Positions 32,313-38,962 of a stretch of DNA of 64,000 bases are shown piece by piece (the stretch's first letter is position 1; the number at the start of each line of letters is the position of its first letter). The position numbers and the translations under genes are program-made. The notes under the pieces were generated by a model, which saw only the letters and a list, made by a program, of their open reading frames with translations, was not told where the DNA came from and made no database searches. Where the stretch lies: contig NZ_FXTK01000011.1 in assembly GCF_900182695.1 (NCBI RefSeq), forward strand, positions 1-64,000. Direction: 5' to 3'. The stretch is from Paracoccus laeviglucosivorans. GTDB lineage: Bacteria > Pseudomonadota > Alphaproteobacteria > Rhodobacterales > Rhodobacteraceae.

Positions 32313-33119
32313 TCAAAGGAGCAATCCATTATTCTCGCGGTTGCTGATCAGCAGTTCTTTTGCGTCGGTCGATCCTGACGAACTGACCGAGTAGGTCAGG
32401 CTCAGCTCTTCAAAATGGAAAATCTGAAATGCGGCGCGGATCTCCGGCGTATCGTTGATGCTCATGACGAACGCGCCTTCGATTGCAGCGAGCCGATCAG
32501 CCATTTCATCGAAATCCGCCGCTTCGAACATGCCTTTGCCATAGTCGGATTCACCGCCGAAATATGGCGGATCGAGGTAGAACAGCGTTTCCCGTCCATC
32601 ATATCGTTCTATCAGATCGCGCCAGTCCAGGCACTCCAGCACAACGCCGTCCAGCCGCTCGCGGGCTTCCTCGAGGATCACCTCCAGCCGCGCCATCGAA
32701 AAACGCGGCCCGGACGTGGGCGACACCCCGAAGACACCATTGACCTTTCCTCCAAAGCATAGCCGCTGCAGGTAAAGGAAGCGGGCGGCGCGCTCGAGGT
32801 CGGTAAGCGTGCGCGGATCCGTGACCCGAAGCCGATCAAATTCGCGCCGACTGGAGATCTGGAACTTCATCACCTCCATCAACTGTGGATAGTGTCGCTG
32901 CAGGATGCGGAAAAGATTGATGATCTCGCCGTTCAGGTCGTTGGCCACTTCCAGCCGGGGCTTGAACCGCCGACGAAGGAATACGCCGCCCATTCCGACG
33001 AACGGCTCCGCATAGGTTTTATGGTTCAGCGCCTCGATGCGCTGGATGATCCGGGCATGGAGCTGTTTCTTGCCCCCAAGCCACGGCGCGATCGGCGACG
33101 CAGGTTTCACTTGATGCAC
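32313..33119 (-). CDS. D12-class DNA adenine methyltransferase (Dam-like)
   Basis: About 268 residues. AdoMet motif PWLGGKKQL near the start, YAEPFVGMGGVFL, and the catalytic LFYLDPPYF (DPPY) place it in the N6-adenine D12 class with Dam and DpnM. The recognition site cannot be read. The frame is open far upstream, but the family starts at about VHQVKPASPIAPW, so the GTG at 33119 is taken with low certainty. It is the last gene of the phage late unit, next to the lysis genes, and may protect phage DNA from host restriction. Confidence 0.88.
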   Translation of the reverse strand: MHQVKPASPIAPWLGGKKQLHARIIQRIEALNHKTYAEPFVGMGGVFLRRRFKPRLEVANDLNGEIINLFRILQRHYPQLMEVMKFQISSRREFDRLRVTDPRTLTDLERAARFLYLQRLCFGGKVNGVFGVSPTSGPRFSMARLEVILEEARERLDGVVLECLDWRDLIERYDGRETLFYLDPPYFGGESDYGKGMFEAADFDEMADRLAAIEGAFVMSINDTPEIRAAFQIFHFEELSLTYSVSSSGSTDAKELLISNRENNGLLL

Positions 33120-33277
33120 TGTCTGATTCTCGCTTAGGCGGCCTCTGCCCCGCGCGGGGTGCAGGCGACCATAAGCTATGGTTGGTCGAGGCGGCGTTGT
33201 GTTGCTACTTGCCGCTTGGATCGGGCTGTTGGCGCAGTCCGGTCCCCTGCCGAGCGTCCCGGCAGGGGCATCTTCGA

Positions 33278-33667
33278 TCAGCGGCGGACCGCATCCAGCA
33301 CAGGCACCCCTGCCCGCGTCAACGCATTGGCCAACTGGTCCTGCGCCATCTGCGCGGAAATGCGTTTCGCGATACCTGCATCCGTGGCTTTGAGTTTGGC
33401 CACGGTCCCGGCCATGGTCTGGCGCAGATAATCCGCAATCCACGCCTCTGCCGTCTCGCCCGTCAGCCCCGCCTTCACAGCTTCTGCCGTGGCGCGCGAT
33501 ATTGCACTGCCCAGCTTTTCGTTCAGGATGGCCGTGCGCCGCTCGCCCAGCAGACGGCCCAGCTGGGCCATGGCAAACGTGCCCGCCGCGCCGAGGGACG
33601 TGGTCACAAAGGCGACGATCAGCAGAGCCGCTTGCTCCGCCACGATCTTGGTGATGATGTCCTGCAT
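33278..33667 (-). CDS. Holin-like single-helix membrane protein
   Basis: 129 residues. The N-terminal half has one membrane segment (AALLIVAFVTTSLGAAGTFAM), followed by a long amphipathic helical part rich in A, K and E. The shape and the place directly after the endolysin (one base between stop and start) fit a phage holin of the LLH type. Holin function is inferred from context. The 158 bases after it, before the methylase start, hold no gene. Confidence 0.55.
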   Translation of the reverse strand: MQDIITKIVAEQAALLIVAFVTTSLGAAGTFAMAQLGRLLGERRTAILNEKLGSAISRATAEAVKAGLTGETAEAWIADYLRQTMAGTVAKLKATDAGIAKRISAQMAQDQLANALTRAGVPVLDAVRR

Positions 33668-33668
33668 C

Positions 33669-34499
33669 TTAGGTATCCATTTCCTTGATGAGAGCCGCCC
33701 ATGTCAGGGGGCCGATGATGCCGTCGTCCTTGAGGCCGACAGATTTCTGGAAAGCTCTGGTCGCGGCATCGGTGTCGCTACCGAAAATGCCGTCCACGCC
33801 GCGCGGGTCGAACCCGAGGGCCAGCAGGCGGGACTGGGCGACCGTGACGGCCGCATTGCGCGAACCGCGCCCGATCTTCGGATAGGACGGCTCCAGCACA
33901 TCCGGGATGGCCTGCCACTTCGCATAGGCATCCCGGAGCCGCGTGTGATAGCCGTGCGTGGCGTAGCCGGGGCCGTTGTAACCGCGCGCGAATCCCGACC
34001 AGTCGTGACGGCGCAGATCGTCATCCAGTCCCTCAGCCTCGATAAACGCGATCATCGCGGCCAGCTGGGCTTGCTCACTGTCGCAGAACGCCGCGACCAT
34101 ATCGCCCACGGTCGGGTAGCCAGCGGCTTTGTGGTTGCTGCCAAGGATCTGCCCGAGGCCCCAGCTGCACGACCGCAGCGCGGCGCTGGTGTCGATCCGC
34201 ATGGCCAGCGCAAGCCGGGTGTAGCTTTCTGCTGGATAAGGGCGGGCGCCCCATTTCGGATAGGCCAGCCCCTGTTCTGCCGCCGCTGTGCGCTTCGGAC
34301 CTGCCCCCAGTTCAATCCAGAACCGGTGCGGTTCGAATAGATTCTTCGGGCGGCCCTGCTTGTCGAAGCCGCCTCCGAGGGTCTCGACTTCCATGACAGC
34401 GCGGACCTCGTCCTCGCCCAACCTGATGACGCGCCCCACGCGCGCCACGTCGATATCGGTGAGCCGCTGAGCGCGACCCTTAAATCCTGCCGGATACAT
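33669..34499 (-). CDS. Phage endolysin: N-acetylmuramidase plus peptidoglycan-binding domain
   Basis: 276 residues. The N-terminal 185 match the N-acetylmuramidase (DUF3380) domain: VMEVETLGGGFDKQGRPKNL holds the catalytic Glu, followed by LFEPHRFW, SWGLGQILG and FARGYNGPGY. The C-terminal 75 form a PG_binding_1 repeat (VAQSRLLALGFDPRGVDG, FQKSVGLKDDGIIG). There is no signal peptide, so holin is needed for release. GGAGC precedes the ATG, and a terminator hairpin sits just upstream. Confidence 0.92.
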   Translation of the reverse strand: MYPAGFKGRAQRLTDIDVARVGRVIRLGEDEVRAVMEVETLGGGFDKQGRPKNLFEPHRFWIELGAGPKRTAAAEQGLAYPKWGARPYPAESYTRLALAMRIDTSAALRSCSWGLGQILGSNHKAAGYPTVGDMVAAFCDSEQAQLAAMIAFIEAEGLDDDLRRHDWSGFARGYNGPGYATHGYHTRLRDAYAKWQAIPDVLEPSYPKIGRGSRNAAVTVAQSRLLALGFDPRGVDGIFGSDTDAATRAFQKSVGLKDDGIIGPLTWAALIKEMDT

Positions 34500-34512
34500 G
34501 CATGCTCCAATG

Positions 34513-34536
34513 AAAAAGGCCCGCGCGAGGCGGGCC
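34513..34536 (-). terminator. Terminator directly upstream of the endolysin
   Basis: GGCCCGC / GCGGGCC stem (34518-34536) followed by TTTTT on the minus strand. The T tract ends 14 bases before the endolysin ATG, with the ribosome site between. Confidence 0.85.
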
Positions 34537-34630
34537 GTAGACAGATTGAAATTCGAGGCGTAGGTTGGGGGCGCGTAACTTTAGCGGGTCACGCAGCCCC
34601 TGTCCGACTGCTACAACATCGGCAGGGGCT

Positions 34631-36316
34631 TCAAAGCCCCTGCGGCAGATCCACTTTCCAGTCCGAGACGCGAACCTGCGTGCCGAGCGTGGTGATCAGA
34701 AAGCCCATATGCGTGGATGTCGTATAGGGCGGGATGATCACGTCGATCTCATGGTTGCCAGCGTTCATCATCGGCACGAGATCGACAGTGCCGCTCGGCC
34801 CTAGCCCATCGCCGACCGATAGCCGGAAATACAGCGCCCCCGAGGTGGCCACCTTGCAGCGGACGCGGGTGCCAGCCGGAAGGATCGGCCATGCAATGCG
34901 CCGCCTCGGGTCCGAACCCTGAAAGACGAAGCTCAGCGCCTCCGCCCACTGTTCGGTGATGGTGACGCCGAACGGAGCGATCGCGGCATCGCTAAGCGCG
35001 AATCCGGTGGGCCGTTCAGCGCCATAGTTCAATCGAAGCGCCGAAGCTCCCTCCTGTTCGCCCCTGATTTCCTGCTCGGTTTGGTCGTAGTGTGTCCCGT
35101 CTGGCCTAAAGCCCGCGTTGAGCCTGCGCGGAATATACTCGCAAAAAGGCAGCGCAGCAGGATCGCCTGAGTTTGACGCAAGCTTCTTTTGCTCTTGGAT
35201 CATCAGATCGGTGATCGATCCGGGGCTATTATCGGCGCCGCCGATTTCCATGATCGTGACCGGGAAGTCGCCCCATTTCGCGCGCAGTTCAGTGATCGTT
35301 CGGGCAAGCTTCTGCCGGTGCCGAGGTGCCTTATCTAGTCCCCTGTCGCCTTCCCCCTGGCACACGCCCACATGCGCGACATTTGACCCCGGTGCGCCAA
35401 TTCCCAGCAGGTAATCGACCTCGCGCTCCATCGCCACGATGGCCGCGCCGCCCGCGTCCCGATCCCAAACGCCGCCGTCGAGCATCGCGCCCCCGGCCCA
35501 AGCCGAACAGAGAAACACCATCACTTCATCATCGCTTAGGCCCTCGCAGACCTTCTTGCAGAACGCACCGCCCGGCCCGCCGCCGCTGTTTGGCGTCTGA
35601 TGTGGCATCGGATCGCAGGCGATCATCGGGCGACCATGGCCGTTCTCATCGATCTCGGCCCCAAAGGTGGGGTTCGCGGCCATCGGGATCATGATGGCCC
35701 GGGGTTCCGGGGTGAAGAAATTGAACGGGGTCGGGGTAGCTTCAGCGCCGTTGCCGTTCGATTGCTTGATACCGGCGAAGATCCTGAGGATCTTCCCCAT
35801 CAGCGCTGTGGTGTCATAGACCCGCAGGTGATCCAGATCGAGGTCTGCACCGGCATTGATCAGGAACCGTGCCGACAGGCTCGCACCCGTGGCGCGGACG
35901 CGACCGACGCGCGATCTGGCAGCAGCAAGTACGCCGCCCGCCGTCACGGCCCCTGGAGTGCCGAACCCCATGCTGGCCTGCCCAGCCGCGCGCCGTGGGA
36001 CCGATGCCGCAAAGCTGTAATCCCGACCTGCGACAGCGGGCTGGGCCATTGCGATCTGGAAAGACTGCTGTCCTGTGGACGTGCCGTTCCACCGCGCCAG
36101 CCCCGCCGCAGTGTCGATCGTCAGGCCCGCGTGCGCGCTCCATCCTGCCGCCGAGCCGAACTCGCCAGAAGGCTGCGGGACCAAGTTTAGCGGATAGGCT
36201 TGCGGCTGCGCTGGCCACGTATCACCGGACAGCCGGCGCGCGGCTATGGGCGGGGCATTTCCATCAGCAGCGATCGCGGGCAACATGCCAAGCCCGAGGC
36301 CCAATCCGATGAACAT
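34631..36316 (-). CDS. Tail-associated protein with SASA-type carbohydrate esterase domain
   Basis: 561 residues. The N-terminal 230 look like a beta-rich, phage-tail module (GNAPPIAARRLSGDTWP, LVPQPSGEFGS). The middle (about 230-415) resembles SASA/DUF303 sialate O-acetylesterases: MIPMAANPTFG, a GVCQGEGD block near residue 319 that matches the family QGExD, VTIMEIGG, and DGTHYD near residue 407 for the catalytic Asp-His. The C-terminal 130 residues are another beta-rich domain. It likely trims acetyl groups from a surface glycan during adsorption. Start at 36316, three bases past the spike-base stop. Confidence 0.65.
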   Translation of the reverse strand: MFIGLGLGLGMLPAIAADGNAPPIAARRLSGDTWPAQPQAYPLNLVPQPSGEFGSAAGWSAHAGLTIDTAAGLARWNGTSTGQQSFQIAMAQPAVAGRDYSFAASVPRRAAGQASMGFGTPGAVTAGGVLAAARSRVGRVRATGASLSARFLINAGADLDLDHLRVYDTTALMGKILRIFAGIKQSNGNGAEATPTPFNFFTPEPRAIMIPMAANPTFGAEIDENGHGRPMIACDPMPHQTPNSGGGPGGAFCKKVCEGLSDDEVMVFLCSAWAGGAMLDGGVWDRDAGGAAIVAMEREVDYLLGIGAPGSNVAHVGVCQGEGDRGLDKAPRHRQKLARTITELRAKWGDFPVTIMEIGGADNSPGSITDLMIQEQKKLASNSGDPAALPFCEYIPRRLNAGFRPDGTHYDQTEQEIRGEQEGASALRLNYGAERPTGFALSDAAIAPFGVTITEQWAEALSFVFQGSDPRRRIAWPILPAGTRVRCKVATSGALYFRLSVGDGLGPSGTVDLVPMMNAGNHEIDVIIPPYTTSTHMGFLITTLGTQVRVSDWKVDLPQGL

Positions 36317-36318
36317 GG

Positions 36319-36582
36319 CTAGATCCAGCCGGTGATCTGCGTGGCCGTCGTGCCGGTCGCGAGGATCCGTTTCGCCTGCAGGGAATAGGTGCCAGGCGGA
36401 AGGCTGGCCGTAACGTTGTCGACATCGTCGATCCCTCGCCATGCGATGACCCCGGCTGTGCCGATGGTGACAGCGCGGATCGCTTCGTCCAGATCTTCCG
36501 AGTTGCTGGGCGTGACAACGATTGAGCCAAGCGCGGGGGCGTTGCCGCCAAGCGAATAGTTACTGAACCGGTTCTTGGGCAT
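36319..36582 (-). CDS. Spike-base-like tail protein (Rcc01079 family)
   Basis: 87 residues with IVVTPSNSEDLDEAIRAVTI, GTAG, LPPGTYSLQAKRI and ATGTTATQITGW. These match the spike-base proteins that Rhodobacter gene transfer agents and related prophages encode, of about the same length. ATG 36582 is chosen for GGAGG directly before it and because the homologous start is MPKNRFSNYSLGG. Translation of the esterase-like gene follows immediately. Confidence 0.75.
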   Translation of the reverse strand: MPKNRFSNYSLGGNAPALGSIVVTPSNSEDLDEAIRAVTIGTAGVIAWRGIDDVDNVTASLPPGTYSLQAKRILATGTTATQITGWI

Positions 36583-36688
36583 GATGCCTCCATGAAAAAA
36601 CACGCGCGCGGCGGAGCTGAATTGCGACTGGGGTGGGGGTCTGATACGGGGTCAGAGCCGCTTCTTTACTTGGTCGTTCAGAGTGGCA

Positions 36689-36720
36689 GCCCCCGGCTAG
36701 ATTGCCGTCCGGCCGGGGGC
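36689..36720. repeat. Perfect 9-bp inverted repeat between moron and spike-base genes
   Basis: GCCCCCGGC / GCCGGGGGC with a 14-base loop. It lies upstream of both the minus-strand spike-base gene and the plus-strand small gene. There is no T tract. It could bound the inserted plus-strand cassette or halt transcription. The rest of 36604-36875 shows no gene. Confidence 0.55.
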
Positions 36721-36875
36721 GCATTTCGGACAAAACCAGATTTTCGCGCACATTCTTTCCGGTGATAACTAGGCGCTGCGCGATACCGTGGGACCAACTG
36801 ATGTAATTTTGGGTTGCTCACCCCACATCTCAGTCATCCCCCGGTATTTTCCGGCGGTGTTATGGAGGACCCAAC

Positions 36876-37037
36876 ATGGGTGCCGACCAAGACAAGAAAC
36901 CTGCCCAGCAGGACAAGACCCCTCAGCAGGATCAGAAGCAGGACCCGAACCAGCGGCAACGCGGCGACGCTGATATCAGCACGCCGGGCAACAAGGGCGG
37001 CGAGCGCGAGAAACAGCAGCGCGACCAACGCGGCTAG
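36876..37037 (+). CDS. Small Gln/Lys/Asp-rich hydrophilic protein (moron candidate)
   Basis: 53 residues. The protein is nearly all Q, K, D, P, R and G (starts MGADQDKKPAQQDK, ends REKQQRDQRG), with no hydrophobic core, so it is probably disordered. GGAGG sits seven bases before the ATG, which supports translation. It is on the strand opposite to all phage structural genes. Function unknown. Together with the next plus-strand gene it looks like an inserted moron cassette. Confidence 0.7.
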   Translation: MGADQDKKPAQQDKTPQQDQKQDPNQRQRGDADISTPGNKGGEREKQQRDQRG

Positions 37038-37218
37038 CGATCAGCATCTGCCCGGGCTCCCGTATCTTGGGCTGATGCCGTACTTCCGGGCTTGGTGCGA
37101 CAAGGTAGCCGACACGCACAGTTACCGGCACTCACCATGAGACGCCACGGGGGGCAAGGCGGCAGGGGTCATTTCCCTGTCGCCATTGTGCAAATCATAG
37201 CTGTGTAGAGGAATTCAT

Positions 37219-37428
37219 ATGCGCAAAGATGTTCATCTCCTGAACTGTTTGTCAGGCCTTACCGAAAGCTACTCTTCACCACCCTGGCAGCTTGAAGGCA
37301 TCACCTCGCACTCGCGTGGAAGCCTTGTTCGCCTTATCGGGGACGATGGGGAAAAGTTCGTCATCCCAGTCATGATTCAATCCCAGTTCCTAAATGAAAT
37401 GTTCGCGTCTTGGTCCGATCCTGCTTGA
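37219..37428 (+). CDS. Small hypothetical protein (moron candidate)
   Basis: 69 residues, soluble, with GSLVRLIGDDGEKFVIPVMI in the middle, a beta-rich pattern. GAGGAATT lies before the ATG. It is the second plus-strand gene inside the minus-strand late operon and converges on the next tail gene, 13 bases from its stop. No known family recognised. The gap 37038-37218 may carry its promoter. Confidence 0.65.
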   Translation: MRKDVHLLNCLSGLTESYSSPPWQLEGITSHSRGSLVRLIGDDGEKFVIPVMIQSQFLNEMFASWSDPA

Positions 37429-37441
37429 TCGATCTCTGCGC

Positions 37442-38041
37442 TTACTTGACCTTCGCCAACAACATGTAGGTAACTGTGTCGGTTCGATCAAATACCCGCC
37501 TCCCATCGCACTCATAATCCAGCGCCATGTAGAGCTCGATCCGCCCCGGCCTCAGCGTGTCCGGCGGCGTCAGCTTGATCCGAAGCCTTGTTGTCTCTTC
37601 GCCGACCTGACGCGACGGCTTGGTGGATGATCCCGGCGTGATGACCCCGCCCGCTTCGGTGAACAGTGACTGCCCGCCGAGGAAGATGCATTTTGCGCCC
37701 AGCTGTGTGCGCACCATGACGAGGTTAAGCACGACCTCCTCGCCGACGTGGACAGGCTCGGTCACATAGCTCAGGCCCGGCGTCTGCCGGATCACCCGAT
37801 TGTCGCCGGTCGCTGCAGTCAGGTCCGAGCGCATTGCAGTGACCTCAGCCTGTAATGCTGCGACGGCTTTTGGCGTTTGCCATATGGCCTGCATGTTGCC
37901 CCAGAAAGGGGTAAACAGCGCCAGCAGCAGCGCCCCTGCGGACCAGAATAGTCCGCCTGCGATCCAGACCCAGAAGCGGTCTAAGAAAAATTGCTTGGTC
38001 GGAACAAGGCGCTGTCCCTTGCTCTCGATAGTTTGCGTCAT
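37442..38041 (-). CDS. Phage membrane protein with one helix, unknown
   Basis: 199 residues: a short basic cytoplasmic end, one membrane helix (FWVWIAGGLFWSAGALLLALF), a short coiled part (AVAALQAEVTAMRSDL), and a beta-rich C-terminal domain of about 120 residues facing outward. GGAG precedes the ATG. It could act in the host envelope, for example in superinfection exclusion or lysis, but this is a guess from topology. No family recognised. Confidence 0.6.
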   Translation of the reverse strand: MTQTIESKGQRLVPTKQFFLDRFWVWIAGGLFWSAGALLLALFTPFWGNMQAIWQTPKAVAALQAEVTAMRSDLTAATGDNRVIRQTPGLSYVTEPVHVGEEVVLNLVMVRTQLGAKCIFLGGQSLFTEAGGVITPGSSTKPSRQVGEETTRLRIKLTPPDTLRPGRIELYMALDYECDGRRVFDRTDTVTYMLLAKVK

Positions 38042-38173
38042 TTCGTTGGCTCCAATATGGGCGAACTCGTGTGAATAGTCGCGGGGATCGGGGCAAATTC
38101 ATCTGGACCAGTACCTATACCGCTATTATTTTCCCAGCACCGCGCTGCGGTGACAGACCCGTAGTTGCGCAGT

Positions 38174-38203
38174 CCCCGCCATCGGAAGGCTCAGGTGGCG
38201 GGG
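38174..38203 (-). terminator. Hairpin after the lectin-like tail gene
   Basis: CCCCGCCA / TGGCGGGG 8-bp stem with a 14-base loop, about 12 bases after the stop at 38215; no T tract. The stretch 38042-38214 contains no gene. Confidence 0.5.
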
Positions 38204-38214
38204 CATCAACCGCC

Positions 38215-38952
38215 TTACGCGACCCAAGCAAGCAGTGCGGCAAGATCAGCGCCAGATGCCGCGCCGGTCCAGATGCCATGCTTGGTTTGCCAGCCGGGCA
38301 TATCCTGCACCACACCGCCGCCCGCGCCGCCGATCGTGAAGCCTTGGAATTCGGGCGCCGCAGTGATGTTGCCGGTTGCCGAGCCGACGCCCGCGACATG
38401 CAGCGTCACCGTGCCTGAGGTGGTGGCCGGATTGTAATTGTAGACCGCGACCGCACCGATATCGCCGCCGTGGTTCGCGGGCAGGTCTACATCGACGTTT
38501 ACCGCCCCGACTTGCAGGCGCAGGATGTTGTTGCCGCTGATGTAGCGATATTGCAGGCGGTTGAAAGGCTGATGCCAGCCCCACATGAAATGCTGATCGG
38601 TGGTCAGGCTCTCGGGGGTCAGGCGCTGCCGCGATGCGACGGTCATCGCGTTCTGCACGCCCAGCTGCGTGCCAGCCAAGGCCAGATAGGCGTTCGGCGC
38701 GAATGTCGCCGGGTCCATGAACCGCAAGCCGTTTCCGGTATAGACAGGGCGCACAGCCGCGCTGGCTTGCGCGAATTGCCGCCCGAGCCGACCGTTCCAA
38801 GCCGACACTTTGCCGTCCACCAGTGTCAGCGTGGTGGGGTCCGATGTCCACGTATCCACGGGGTTGGCGATCTCGGCCACGATTTCCTCGATGGGGAGAA
38901 TGACCCCGAAATGCGTGCCGTCCTGTGCGGTGAAGTCGTAGCGCGTTCTCAT
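38215..38952 (-). CDS. Concanavalin A/LamG-like tail protein
   Basis: 245 residues, beta-rich. Segments such as PVDTWTSDP, DGKVSAWNGRLGRQFAQ and NGLRFMDPATF resemble LamG-like jelly-roll domains of the type used by phages for glycan binding. AAGGA precedes the ATG at 38952, 11 bases after the fibre gene. A role in host recognition or tail decoration is inferred. Confidence 0.55.
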   Translation of the reverse strand: MRTRYDFTAQDGTHFGVILPIEEIVAEIANPVDTWTSDPTTLTLVDGKVSAWNGRLGRQFAQASAAVRPVYTGNGLRFMDPATFAPNAYLALAGTQLGVQNAMTVASRQRLTPESLTTDQHFMWGWHQPFNRLQYRYISGNNILRLQVGAVNVDVDLPANHGGDIGAVAVYNYNPATTSGTVTLHVAGVGSATGNITAAPEFQGFTIGGAGGGVVQDMPGWQTKHGIWTGAASGADLAALLAWVA

Positions 38953-38962
38953 GCCGATATCC

